This document shows positions 18,438 through 27,742 of a stretch of DNA of 64,000 bases, piece by piece (position 1 is the stretch's first letter; each line of letters begins with the position of its first letter). The position numbers and the translations under genes were made by a program. The DNA comes from JAWKXU01 sp964468045 (lineage in GTDB: Bacteria > Pseudomonadota > Alphaproteobacteria > Sphingomonadales > Sphingomonadaceae), in the NCBI GenBank assembly GCA_964468045.1, contig CAYXTO010000011.1:1-64000 (forward strand). Direction: 5' to 3'. The notes beneath the pieces were generated by a model. It was not told the DNA's origin. It searched no databases and saw only the letters and a program-made list of their open reading frames with translations.

Positions 18438-19811
18438 TCAAATTTCAATGTAATGGCGGCCGGCGATGCTGCCGGATGCTTCCGCGCTCAATTGCGCGCC
18501 GCGCACCCCAGCACCGGCGAAATAGGTCAGCGCCTGGTCGAAGGACACGCGCTCCTGCCTGAGCGCGGCGCACAGCGCCTGCTGCCCTTGTTCCACACTG
18601 TCCGGGCGAGCGCCCAGCAGCCTTTCCAACTCGGCCAGTTCGACCGCCTCGATATCCTGGCCATAGCGATCGATCGCCTTGAGGTACTTCACCACCTTGG
18701 CCGCATTCTTGGCAGCGGCGCTGGCGGCCGGATCGCTGCTGCGCGGCACGATGATGTTGCCGAGGTCGGCAATCACCCTGTCATACAGCGCGGTATATTC
18801 CGTCTCGGGGGAAGCCACCGGCGGCGCTGGCTCGATCTCCGTCCCGCTGGCGGCCGACAGGGCTTCCACCAGCAGGCGCCGGTTGAGCCCGCGCGAAACG
18901 ATCGCATGGGCCGGTTCGCTGGCGAAATTGCGGTGGCGGATCACCACGACGCGGGTGGAGACCAGCACGCGATGGTAAAGCAGGCTGGCCCGGTCGATCG
19001 GCGCGCCCACCGCCTCTTCATAACAACGCAGGGCATCGAAATAATCCGGGACCGGCTCCATCACGCAGCGCATGGAGAACCAGGCGATATCGTCCATCGG
19101 ATCGCCCAGATGCGCAAATTCCCAGTCGATCAGCGCAGTCAGTTCGCCTTCGTCATACATGAAATTTCCGGGGCCGGCGTCGCCATGGGCCAGCACCGGC
19201 GCGCGGTCCGTCTCGGGCACATGCTTGCGCAACCAGAGGAACGCGAACTCCAGCAGCGGGTCATCTTCGCCCACTTCACGATACATCGCCTCCCAGATGT
19301 CGAGCTCATTGACGATATGATTCGCCATGCACGGGCCCGAGGCACTGACCGCCAACTCGATCCCCTCGATCGGATGGCGATGCAGCTGGGCGAGATCCGC
19401 CATGAACTGACGCGCGATATGCTGCTTGGCCACATCGTCCTTCAGGTGGCGCAGTTCCGCGACGCCGGTCGAACGATCGGTCAGCACCGCGCGCAACGCA
19501 GGATTGAAGCCGACCAGCTTCGGCGCCCGGATCGGAATATCACGGATCGCCTGGAACACCTGCGCTTCCCGCTCGATCGTCCAGGGCTCGGCGCCGGAAT
19601 CGCCCGAGCGCGGATCGAACCGCAGCAGCAAGGGCAGCACCTTCCCGTCCGGCGCGGCAATATCGACGCACCAGGTCTGCCGGCGATTGCCGCCGGACGC
19701 GCGGGAGGTTCGCACGATCTCCCCGCCAGTGATTGCAATGATCCATTCCGCTAGCGCGGGATCCAGCATCTGCGTGCTTCCCGCCTGTTCCTTGGCTTTT
19801 CGTGACGACAT
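18438..19811 (-). CDS. Phosphotransferase (APH/choline kinase fold) family protein
   Basis: A 457-residue kinase-fold protein. The catalytic loop HGDAGPGN and the metal-binding DWEFAHLGDP are intact in the middle. About 190 residues follow, making it roughly 100 residues longer than the ACAD11-type kinases at 7739 and 32417. The tail resembles the helical extension seen in some acyl-CoA-associated kinase-like proteins; its role is unknown. It sits between an amidohydrolase and the DUF7064-like gene in the hyu operon, so it may phosphorylate an intermediate of that pathway. The ATG at 19811 was chosen because the upstream reading shows no protein-like sequence. Confidence 0.82.
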   Translation of the reverse strand: MSSRKAKEQAGSTQMLDPALAEWIIAITGGEIVRTSRASGGNRRQTWCVDIAAPDGKVLPLLLRFDPRSGDSGAEPWTIEREAQVFQAIRDIPIRAPKLVGFNPALRAVLTDRSTGVAELRHLKDDVAKQHIARQFMADLAQLHRHPIEGIELAVSASGPCMANHIVNELDIWEAMYREVGEDDPLLEFAFLWLRKHVPETDRAPVLAHGDAGPGNFMYDEGELTALIDWEFAHLGDPMDDIAWFSMRCVMEPVPDYFDALRCYEEAVGAPIDRASLLYHRVLVSTRVVVIRHRNFASEPAHAIVSRGLNRRLLVEALSAASGTEIEPAPPVASPETEYTALYDRVIADLGNIIVPRSSDPAASAAAKNAAKVVKYLKAIDRYGQDIEAVELAELERLLGARPDSVEQGQQALCAALRQERVSFDQALTYFAGAGVRGAQLSAEASGSIAGRHYIEI

Positions 19812-19855
19812 ATTTTCCAGTTTGATGAAACGGTTACGACTAATTGTTGCGATCT

Positions 19856-21610
19856 TCAGCTCGCCAGAATTTCGGCATCGGCATGCTGCCTTCGGCGAAC
19901 GAGCCTGCCCGGCAGTTCGCCTGTGGCCACGCCACCTTCGAATGTCACTACGCCATTGACGATGGTGGCGTCGTAGCCGGTGGCGGTCTGGACGAGACGG
20001 CGCCCGCCGGCCGGCAGATCGAACAGCATCGAAGGGACGCTGCAATTGATCCGGGCATGATCGATGACGTTGAGATCGGCCCTCTTGCCCTCGGCGATCA
20101 CCCCGCGATCATGCAGCCCGTATGCCCGCGCGGTATGACTGGTCTGCTTGGCCACCACTTCCTCGATCGAAAGGCGCGGGCCCACCTGGCGATCCCGGGT
20201 CCAGTAGCTGACCATGAAGGTCGGGATGGCGGCATCGCAGATCGCGCCGCAATGCGCGCCTGCGTCCGACCCCCCCAGCAAAACGCTTTCCTTCGTCATC
20301 AATTCACGAACGAATCCAAGATTGTAATCACCATAATTCATGATCACGACATAGACGTATCCGTTCCCGTCATTCTCCATCAGCATGTCGTAGATGATGG
20401 CATCGGTGGAAACGCCGCGTGCCTGCGCCAGCGCCTTGACGCTGTCGGTATAGGTCGGCTCATAGTTGAGGAAGCCGTCTTCCGAGGCGAGCCGGAACAT
20501 CAGTTCGGTCAGCAGGGGAATTCCTTCGAACGGGGTCTTGCCGGATTTCTCCGAAATGATGGTTTCCCGGATTTCGGGCCGGCGCAGTTCGCGCAACTGC
20601 TCCACGAAGGGCAGTTTCGCGATCTGGTCATAGGTCGGACGACCCATGAAAATGTTGAAGCTGCTCTGCCAGCCCATGATGATCCCGATCGGCCTGGGGC
20701 TGATCTGCGGCATGAGGTCGGCGCCCAGGGCATTCTGCTCATCGGTCAGGTTCATGATGTGGCGCCATTTTTCCGGATTTCCCGGATTGCGGTGCATCAG
20801 GAAAGTGAACTTCGCGCCATATCTGCGCGACAGATTGCCCATCCATGCGAGATCCTCCTCAGCGGTGAGGCTGCCTGGCACCTCCAGATGCAGGTCGGAT
20901 ACCACCTCGAACACGGCATCATCCGCCCGGCCCAGCGCGGCGCAGATCCCTTCCATCTCGTCGATCCCGACCTGGGTGCCAGGCACGACATCGCCATCGG
21001 CTGTCCTGTGCGCCGAAATGCGGGAGGTGGTGAAGCCGAATGCCCCGGCCGCCAGCCCATCCGCCACCAGATCGGCCATGCGCGCGATCTCTTCGGCAGT
21101 GGCGGGCTCGTTCGCGCCCCCGCGATCGCCCATCACGTAAGTCCGCACCGCCGCGTGGGGAATCTGGGCCGCGACATCCAGCGCGTAATTGCGGCTTTCG
21201 AGGAAATCGAGATATTCCGGGAATGTCTCCCACTCCCAGCAGATACCTTCGGACAGCGCGGTGCCGGGGATGTCCTCCACCCCTTCCATGATGTTGATCA
21301 GCTGGTCGTGGTAATCGGGCGCGACCGGGGCGAAGCCCACCCCGCAATTGCCCATCACCACCGTGGTCACCCCGTGCCAGCAGGATGGGCTGAGATAGGA
21401 ATCCCAGCTGACCTGGCCGTCATAATGAGTATGCACATCCACCCAGCCGGGCGTGACCAGCTTGCCGGTGGCATCAATTTCTCGTTGGCCGCTTTCCGAT
21501 ACCTGGCCCACTTTGACGATACGTCCATCCGAAATAGCTACATCGGCCTGAAAACGATCCCGCCCCGTTCCGTCAATTACGGTTCCGTTGCGTATAACGA
21601 TGTCATGCAT
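19856..21610 (-). CDS. N-acyl-D-amino-acid deacylase-like amidohydrolase
   Basis: A 584-residue metal-dependent amidohydrolase. The N-terminal metal motif DVHTHYDGQ (His60, His62), the cysteine ligand Cys89 in MGNCGVG and the C-terminal GSDAGAHC are characteristic of the D-aminoacylase branch. It would hydrolyse an amide bond, fitting the cyclic-amidase genes downstream: HyuAB could open a ring and this enzyme cleave the product. Start: ATG 21610 has GGAGAGG just upstream. It heads the leftward operon and is divergent from the GntR regulator. Confidence 0.87.
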   Translation of the reverse strand: MHDIVIRNGTVIDGTGRDRFQADVAISDGRIVKVGQVSESGQREIDATGKLVTPGWVDVHTHYDGQVSWDSYLSPSCWHGVTTVVMGNCGVGFAPVAPDYHDQLINIMEGVEDIPGTALSEGICWEWETFPEYLDFLESRNYALDVAAQIPHAAVRTYVMGDRGGANEPATAEEIARMADLVADGLAAGAFGFTTSRISAHRTADGDVVPGTQVGIDEMEGICAALGRADDAVFEVVSDLHLEVPGSLTAEEDLAWMGNLSRRYGAKFTFLMHRNPGNPEKWRHIMNLTDEQNALGADLMPQISPRPIGIIMGWQSSFNIFMGRPTYDQIAKLPFVEQLRELRRPEIRETIISEKSGKTPFEGIPLLTELMFRLASEDGFLNYEPTYTDSVKALAQARGVSTDAIIYDMLMENDGNGYVYVVIMNYGDYNLGFVRELMTKESVLLGGSDAGAHCGAICDAAIPTFMVSYWTRDRQVGPRLSIEEVVAKQTSHTARAYGLHDRGVIAEGKRADLNVIDHARINCSVPSMLFDLPAGGRRLVQTATGYDATIVNGVVTFEGGVATGELPGRLVRRRQHADAEILAS

Positions 21611-21783
21611 GGCACCTCTCCTGCGCAGGTTGCCCACTGTTCACCCCAAGCCGCCGCATTGTAGAGCGCCGGCCATCGCGGTCAAGAAGCTAAACATCAG
21701 ACCATAATCATATTTGGAGTTTTCTCGGCCTGAAGATAATGTTTGCGAGCCATGGCTTTATGAAGCTACGGATGCGATTGAAT

Positions 21784-22539
21784 ATGGAACAGGCTGCCCG
21801 AACCACGATTTCCAACATCATTGTCCAGAAGGCTTCGGACATTCTGGCGGGGCGCCTGCGGCAGCTTATTCTTTCCGGCGAGTTGAAGCCGGGCGATGCG
21901 CTGCCCAACGAACGCGAACTGGTCGCGCAAAGCGGGCTCGGCCGCTCCTCGGTCCGCGAAGCGTTGCGGGTCCTTTCGGCCGAAGGTCTGATCACTACGC
22001 GCGGCGGGCGGGGCGGCGGCTCCATGGTGACTCTGCCTGATCGTGATTCCATCCGCCGGCCGGTGGAACTGTTCATCCAGACGAACGAGCTCAGCTTCGA
22101 ATCCCTGCTTGATTGCCGCGTTGCGGTGGAACCAACGCTCGCGCGGCTCGCTGCCATCAATCGTACCGATGAGGAAGCGCAGGGGCTGCAGGCATTGCAG
22201 AATGAATTCGCCAGCAAGGTGAACGATCTGGAAGCCTATCGGCGCATCAATCTGGAATGGCACCTGGCCATCGCGCGCGCGAGCAACAATCCCCCGCTGA
22301 TCGCGCTGATGGAAGCGATTTCCTCGCCCATCCTCGCATCCTCGCGGCCGAGCTACAGCACCACCGAGAAAGTCCGCCGCGAAACGGTCAAGATCCATGG
22401 CCGTATTCAGGCCGCCATCATGCGACGGGATGGCGATGAAGCCTTTCGGCTCATGGCCCAGCATGTCGGCGCATTCCAGCAACTCGCCAAGGAACGCAGC
22501 CTGGCCAGCGAACAGCAAGCCGCTTCGGCCGCCGGCTGA
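21784..22539 (+). CDS. GntR-family regulator, FadR/FCD subfamily
   Basis: A 251-residue regulator with an N-terminal winged helix (about 15-80: LPNERELVAQSGLGRSSVREAL) and a helical FCD ligand domain containing the usual Asp and His residues. The start is uncertain: in-frame ATGs at 21739, 21760 and 21772 are possible and none has a strong RBS; 21784 best fits the family's N-terminus. Divergent from the amidohydrolase-hyuAB operon, it probably controls it in response to a carboxylate or amide intermediate (inference). The 21611-21783 gap holds both promoters, and I see no clear symmetric operator there. Confidence 0.88.
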   Translation: MEQAARTTISNIIVQKASDILAGRLRQLILSGELKPGDALPNERELVAQSGLGRSSVREALRVLSAEGLITTRGGRGGGSMVTLPDRDSIRRPVELFIQTNELSFESLLDCRVAVEPTLARLAAINRTDEEAQGLQALQNEFASKVNDLEAYRRINLEWHLAIARASNNPPLIALMEAISSPILASSRPSYSTTEKVRRETVKIHGRIQAAIMRRDGDEAFRLMAQHVGAFQQLAKERSLASEQQAASAAG

Positions 22540-22731
22540 CTCGATGCCCGCTCCGCCAGAATGCGACCGCCAGGATCATGCTATTCGTCCCACGCGGAGG
22601 ATACGAACGCAAAACATCGGAGATTGAAAGCCCCCTCGGGCCGCGAAATCGCCTGGAAATAGGCAGCACGGCAAAGCATGCCGGCTGTTCACGAAGCTGA
22701 CTGCAAGACATCTACTTTCCGGAGAGGCGCC

Positions 22732-23589
22732 ATGTACGGACTTCCAAAGGTGGTAAAGGAAGGTTTCGGCTATCTGGAAGCCGCCCGCTGGCGGGACGGC
22801 TATCTCTATTTTTCCGACATCAAGAACCGCAAGGTCCATCGGATGCGCCCCAATGGCGATCTCGAGACGGTGCTGACGGTGCCGCAAAGGCCGTCAGGAC
22901 TGGGTTGGACGGCCGATGGCGACATGCTGGTGATCGGCATGGAAGACAATACCCTCAATCGCGTCGGCAAGGATGGCCGGATAGAAGCCAGCACGGATCT
23001 CAACGGAAGCGTCCTGTACGCCAACGACATGGCGGTAGATCCCAGGGGCCGAGCGTACGTCACGCAGTTCGGCTACGACCTGTTCAACCATGCCCCGCCT
23101 GCCGCCACCCATGTGACGAGCATCGCACCGGACGGCGCGATCGCCCATTTCGGCAGCGGCCTGGTGTTTCCCAACGGCGTCTCCATTTCGGCGGACGGCC
23201 GCCGCCTGATCGTGGCGGAATCCTTCGGATACCGGTTGACCGCGTTCGATATCGCGCCGGACGGCAGCCTCTCCAACCAGCGCGTTTTCGCCGATTTCAG
23301 CGATGACGAAAACAATGTGCTGGATGGCCTGTGCATGGATGCGGAAGGCGCGGTCTGGGTCGGCCTGCCCTTTGCGGGAGAATTCCGCCGCGTGCTCGAC
23401 GGGGGCACGGTGACCGATGTGGTCAAGCCCGCCGGGAAAGGCACCTATTGCGTCGACTGCATGCTGGGCGGCGATGATGGCCGTACCCTGTTCCTGCTGG
23501 TTGCCGATACGAATGTGGAACGCATGGCCAACGACTGGGACAGCGAAGCGTCGATCCAGACGCTAGTCGCCAAGGTTCCGGCAGCCTGA
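22732..23589 (+). CDS. SMP-30/gluconolactonase-like protein
   Basis: A 285-residue six-bladed beta-propeller of the SMP-30/gluconolactonase/LRE family. The N-terminal LEAARWRDGYLYFSD and GLCMDAEGAVWVG blades carry the acidic and Asn residues that bind the active-site metal. These enzymes hydrolyse lactones. ATG 22732 is chosen because GGAGAGG lies six bases upstream. It follows the GntR gene after 192 bases and converges on the GH130-like gene. A lactone from the nearby ring-degradation genes is a reasonable but unproven substrate. Confidence 0.87.
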   Translation: MYGLPKVVKEGFGYLEAARWRDGYLYFSDIKNRKVHRMRPNGDLETVLTVPQRPSGLGWTADGDMLVIGMEDNTLNRVGKDGRIEASTDLNGSVLYANDMAVDPRGRAYVTQFGYDLFNHAPPAATHVTSIAPDGAIAHFGSGLVFPNGVSISADGRRLIVAESFGYRLTAFDIAPDGSLSNQRVFADFSDDENNVLDGLCMDAEGAVWVGLPFAGEFRRVLDGGTVTDVVKPAGKGTYCVDCMLGGDDGRTLFLLVADTNVERMANDWDSEASIQTLVAKVPAA

Positions 23590-23596
23590 AATACAG

Positions 23597-23634
23597 GCCG
23601 GCGGGGCCAATCAACGATGGCCGCCCTCGCCGGC
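23597..23634. terminator. Possible bidirectional terminator hairpin
   Basis: Between the convergent SMP-30 and GH130-like genes, GCCGGCG (23597-23603) pairs with CGCCGGC (23628-23634), with an inner GGCC/GGCC stem. No T-run follows on either strand, so intrinsic termination is uncertain. Confidence 0.35.
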
Positions 23635-24944
23635 TATACCATCAATTGCAGCAATTCATCGACACTGGCGGTCGCGAAGCCGACGGCACTGTCGGAAATG
23701 CCATAGGGAATCAGCAGCCTGTTGCCTGAACGCAGCGCTCCGCAGGTATAAACCACATTGGGCACATAGCCGGAGCGATCCGCATCGACTGCGGTAAGCA
23801 CCGGTTCGGAGGTTCGGCCGATCACTCTGGATGGATCGTCTAGATCCAGAAGCGCACAGCCCAGGGCATATTTGCGCATGGCCCCAACCCCGTGCGTGAA
23901 GAGCAGCCAGCCCGCATCGGTGCGGATCGGACTGCCGCAATTGCCGATCTGGATGAACTCCCAGGGAAAACGCGGCTCCATCAGCAAGGTGCCTTCATCA
24001 TCCCAGCGATCGATCCGGTCGGAATGGAGCAGATAAAGATTCTTGCCATCCTGCCGGCTGACCATGGCATAGCTTCCCCCCACCTTTTCCGGGAAAAGGG
24101 CCATCCCCTTGTTGCGCCCGGCCTGCCCGTCGATCGGTTCGAGCAGGAAACGGCCGAAATCGCGGGTGCGCAGCAATTCCGACCGGATCGTGGCGCCAGA
24201 ATAGGCGGTATAGGTCCCGATCCATTCATAGTCGCCGCCGCCGTGATCGAAGCGGACAAGGCGCAAATCCTCCAGCCCGTTGCGCTGCTGCTCCGTGATA
24301 GGGAAAATGACGGTATTGGAGAGGCTGCTTTCGGGATGGCGGTGCACGGTCACCCCGCGATCGACATCCGTCAGCGAGGCGTCGTCGAGTTCAACGGAGG
24401 TGGCGAAGGCGCTTTGTGGCCAAAGCGAGAAATTGCCGTTCTCATAAAGGATGCCCTCGCGGAAAACAATCGAGCTGATATGCCCTTCGCCGACTGCGCG
24501 CAGGCTCATCACGAAGCGGCAGGCGCCATCGCTTATTCCGCTTTGATCCGGGTGCGGAACGATGGACGGATTCATCAGCGCCGCCGCCGCATAGGTGTAT
24601 TCATGGCAGAAATAAGCGCCAATCAGGCGTTTGCGCGTTTCGGAAAAATCGCAGTTGAATAGGTTGAGAGAACGTTCGACCTCTTCATAGCGCTCCGCAA
24701 ACATGCTCTCGGTCTGCCAGTGGCGTTCCTTGAAATCGCTCAGCACACGATCATATTCGGCCGCCGCGGCCTCTTCGCTCAGCGACGCTACATCCTCGAT
24801 CAGCTTCAGCGCCCTGCCACCCCGCGCACCCGGCGCCTGCCAGCCCAGATGAAAAGGACGCAACACGACCCGGGAAGGATCGGCATGCAAACGCGTATCG
24901 AAGATGTGCAGCGGGCTACCGTGTGTATTTGGATCCTGCCTCAA
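23634..24944 (-). CDS. GH130-like glycosidase/phosphorylase
   Basis: A 436-residue protein without signal peptide that looks like a GH130 five-bladed propeller (beta-mannoside phosphorylases and beta-1,2-mannosidases). Supporting stretches are ALMNPSIVPHPDQSG, RNKGMALFPEKVGG and the C-terminal PNVVYTCGALRSGNRLLIPYG. It would act on a mannose-containing glycoside in the cytoplasm, but hydrolysis and phosphorolysis cannot be told apart by eye. Its start overlaps the end of the glycosyltransferase gene by 29 bases, so the two are coupled and probably act on the same glycan. Confidence 0.8.
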   Translation of the reverse strand: MRQDPNTHGSPLHIFDTRLHADPSRVVLRPFHLGWQAPGARGGRALKLIEDVASLSEEAAAAEYDRVLSDFKERHWQTESMFAERYEEVERSLNLFNCDFSETRKRLIGAYFCHEYTYAAAALMNPSIVPHPDQSGISDGACRFVMSLRAVGEGHISSIVFREGILYENGNFSLWPQSAFATSVELDDASLTDVDRGVTVHRHPESSLSNTVIFPITEQQRNGLEDLRLVRFDHGGGDYEWIGTYTAYSGATIRSELLRTRDFGRFLLEPIDGQAGRNKGMALFPEKVGGSYAMVSRQDGKNLYLLHSDRIDRWDDEGTLLMEPRFPWEFIQIGNCGSPIRTDAGWLLFTHGVGAMRKYALGCALLDLDDPSRVIGRTSEPVLTAVDADRSGYVPNVVYTCGALRSGNRLLIPYGISDSAVGFATASVDELLQLMV

Positions 24945-27243
24945 ATTCCTCTCCCACCAGGGCCCCGCGTTGCTGCGTCGCTATTGCTAGCATGGAATAA
25001 TGAGACAATTGAAAGGCAAGTATCGATTCTGCACCGCAATTTTCATTCGCTCCTCTGGGAGTAATACCGTCCCGGCAACGGCCGCTGGCCAGATCGGCCA
25101 AGACCACACCGCGATCGTTGCTGCCGAAGAACCAGCGCCAAGCGATCAATCCATGCTCGGACCATCGGGAACTGCCTGTCACCCGGAAGGCGGACCGGGC
25201 GGCCTCTATCGCTGCCTGCGCTTCCAGTGGCTGCTGGTCGAACGGAAGATAATGATGGGACTTTCCGAAGCTCTCCGAACCGATCGGCCTGAAATGCCCG
25301 GTCGCGGATAGTTGCTGCGTCGCAATCCACTGGAGCGTCTCGATACCGGCTTCCAGCAGCGCATCGTCGCCCAGCGCTTCGCCCGCTTCGATGATCGCCT
25401 GGCAGAGCCTTGGATTGTCATAGCCCAGCACGGCTTCGAACCAGGCCCAGTCGGGCCGCCTGCCGCTTCCCAGCAATTTGACGAGAAAATCTGCTCCTTT
25501 TGCCACAAATATGCGCGAGGCGTCATGATCGGGCGCAACCCGCAACACCGCGCAGCATCCCAGCATCGCGAAGGCGATCGCGCGTGGTGATTCCAGCGTT
25601 TCCAGCCGGGGAAGCGCCATATCATACCAGCGCATCGCCCAGCGCCGCATATCGTCGTTTGATGCGGTTTCAACGGTGTGCCCCAAGGTCCAGAGCGCCC
25701 TGCCGTTGGAATCCTCCGAACCGATATCTTCGCACCAGCTTCGGTCGAACCGCATGAAGTTGCGGAACCGGCCTGCTTCCTCGTTCCAGGCATCCTGAAT
25801 AAAGGACGCATAGATCATGCTCCAGCGCAGTCTCTCCGTATCGGTCATCCCGCTGGCGACATTCATGAGCATGAGCGCCCGCGCATTGTCGTCAAGGCAA
25901 TAGCCATGGCGCCGGTCGGGAACGATCCCGATGGCGTGCTGCAACATGCCGGTCCCGTCGCTCATAGCGAAAACCGCGCTCAACCCGGGGGTGGCGGTCA
26001 GCGGAATGTGGCGTTCTTCCGGTGCGACGGCACTTGCGATCAATTGTGCCGAGGCTTGCGCAAACCTGGGCCAGATCGTCTCTCGGCCCTTGGCATAGGC
26101 ACGGCGCTGGATGGCGCGCAGCCTGTCCGGATCGTCCAGCAGATCGATCACCGCGGCGGCAATCTCATCCGCGGAATCGCGTTCGATCAGCACACCGACC
26201 TGCCCCGCCAGCAATTCACGGGCATGGACATAGGGCGTGGAAACCACGGCCTTGCCGAGCGCCACCGCATAGCTGAGCGTTCCTGAAGTGGATTGCTGAA
26301 GATTGAGATAGGGTGTGACGTAGATATCACATGCTTCCAATTGATCGACCAACTCCTCGGTATCGAGAAAGCGGTTATCCCACTCGATATGCCGAGCCAC
26401 ACCGAGATTTTCGGCCAGGGCGACGAGCCTTTCCCGATAGGCTTCCCCCTCGCGCACGATCAGATTGGGATGGGTGGCGCCAACGATCCGGTATAGAATG
26501 TCGGGATGGCGCTGCACGATGGCAGGCAGGGCTTCAATCGCTCGCTCCAGCCCCTTGCCGGGTCCCAGCAGCCCGAAGGTCATCATTATCGGACGATCGG
26601 AATGGCCCAGGATCGCCTTGAACTGGCTTTGGCGACCAAACGGACGGTCCGGCGCGCCATGCTCAATCACTTCGAGGATCTCAGGCGGCGTATCATATAC
26701 TCGCGCCAGCACATCGCGCGAATGGCGGGACATCACCATTATTTTCGATGCCCTGGAGATCAGGTGCTTGAGGATGGCGCGCTGCTGGGTTGAAGGAGCG
26801 CTCAGCACGGTATGCAAGGTAAGGATGAGCGGAGACGCCAGCCTGCCCACGAAATCGCAAACCAGCTCTCCGCACTCGCCGCCGAAGATCCCATATTCGT
26901 GCTGAAGCCAGACCACGTCAGGCGCGCTTTCATTGATCTTCCTGGCGGCCACCGCAAAGGCGGAAGGATCGTCGAAGGCTATGGTCGCGGCAATGTCCTC
27001 ATAGACCAGATCCGCTTTCGGATCGTCCAGGGCATAGACATCTATCTGGATATCCGGGCGATGCTCGCGAAGCTGTTCGAAAATATCAGTCGTGAACGTC
27101 GCAATGCCGCATTTGCGAGGAGCAAAATTGCCGATGAGGACAACCTTCAGCGGCTTGGCGGATGAAGCATTGAGCTTCGAAAAGATCGACAGAACATCGG
27201 CACTCTGCGCACGATCGAATACACTTGAAAAGTCGCCGGACAT
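24916..27243 (-). CDS. GT4-family glycosyltransferase with C-terminal helical domain
   Basis: A 775-residue cytoplasmic protein in two parts. Residues about 30-400 form a GT-B glycosyltransferase of family 4: N-terminal GNFAPRKCGIATFT, central FGLLGPGKGLERAI, and QSTSGTLSYAVALGKAVVSTPY in the nucleotide-sugar domain. Residues about 420-775 are rich in helices and aromatics, resemble an alpha/alpha-barrel and are not recognised. Start: ATG 27243 has AAGGA nine bases upstream; an in-frame ATG at 27276 is the alternative. With the GH130-like protein it suggests synthesis and turnover of a cell-associated mannoside. Confidence 0.83.
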   Translation of the reverse strand: MSGDFSSVFDRAQSADVLSIFSKLNASSAKPLKVVLIGNFAPRKCGIATFTTDIFEQLREHRPDIQIDVYALDDPKADLVYEDIAATIAFDDPSAFAVAARKINESAPDVVWLQHEYGIFGGECGELVCDFVGRLASPLILTLHTVLSAPSTQQRAILKHLISRASKIMVMSRHSRDVLARVYDTPPEILEVIEHGAPDRPFGRQSQFKAILGHSDRPIMMTFGLLGPGKGLERAIEALPAIVQRHPDILYRIVGATHPNLIVREGEAYRERLVALAENLGVARHIEWDNRFLDTEELVDQLEACDIYVTPYLNLQQSTSGTLSYAVALGKAVVSTPYVHARELLAGQVGVLIERDSADEIAAAVIDLLDDPDRLRAIQRRAYAKGRETIWPRFAQASAQLIASAVAPEERHIPLTATPGLSAVFAMSDGTGMLQHAIGIVPDRRHGYCLDDNARALMLMNVASGMTDTERLRWSMIYASFIQDAWNEEAGRFRNFMRFDRSWCEDIGSEDSNGRALWTLGHTVETASNDDMRRWAMRWYDMALPRLETLESPRAIAFAMLGCCAVLRVAPDHDASRIFVAKGADFLVKLLGSGRRPDWAWFEAVLGYDNPRLCQAIIEAGEALGDDALLEAGIETLQWIATQQLSATGHFRPIGSESFGKSHHYLPFDQQPLEAQAAIEAARSAFRVTGSSRWSEHGLIAWRWFFGSNDRGVVLADLASGRCRDGITPRGANENCGAESILAFQLSHYSMLAIATQQRGALVGEEFEAGSKYTR

Positions 27244-27346
27244 CAGTGGGGATCCTTCATCGCACAGCGTGGACATTGCCTAAACGCAAGGAAGGATGAG
27301 CAAGTTCCGCATATGCGAAAAAATGCAGGAAATCTGATTCCCCAGT

Positions 27347-27361
27347 TTATCATATTGATAA
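27347..27361. promoter_or_regulatory. Palindrome upstream of the GT4/GH130 operon
   Basis: TTATCATATTGATAA is a perfect inverted repeat (6-bp arms, 3-base centre) in the A/T-rich region about 100 bases upstream of the glycosyltransferase start. A second palindrome, CGCATATGCG, lies at 27308-27317. They are operator candidates; no regulator is known. Confidence 0.35.
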
Positions 27362-27433
27362 CAAATAGTTTTACAGGGAATATGCGATGGTGCGGTGCCG
27401 AAGCAATGCGAACGGTGCCTTTCGCAAGGCTAA

Positions 27434-27619
27434 CTAGCCGGCGTCACGGATTATCCGCTTTTCCAGCCGAACCCCGGGATAGGTCACAAAAGCCAGAGTC
27501 GCTTCACTGAGAAAGCCTGCCCCGATCCGGAAGGCAAATCGCTGTGCTTCCCGGAGGGATCGATACCACTTACCGCTGCGGTGGGGAGTAACAAACCTGT
27601 ATTCTACCATAGCGAGCAC
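27434..27619 (-). CDS. Possible small hypothetical protein (61 aa)
   Basis: A 61-codon frame in the 27244-27742 gap encodes a basic, aromatic-rich peptide (MVEYRFVTPHRSGKWY near its start), with an alternative start at its second ATG. The composition is protein-like but less GC-biased than neighbouring genes, and no RBS is evident. The rest of this gap holds only the palindromes at 27308-27361. Confidence 0.33.
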   Translation of the reverse strand: MLAMVEYRFVTPHRSGKWYRSLREAQRFAFRIGAGFLSEATLAFVTYPGVRLEKRIIRDAG

Positions 27620-27742
27620 CCAACCTCACCCTCAGCAAAAGGTTCCAACGGCTCGGCGCATTTCCGACGAGTTTTCGGGGGAGGGGAACCGGGGTTCGAG
27701 GCGGCGTGCAAGGCATCCGACAAATCGAAGAACCGGTATGTG

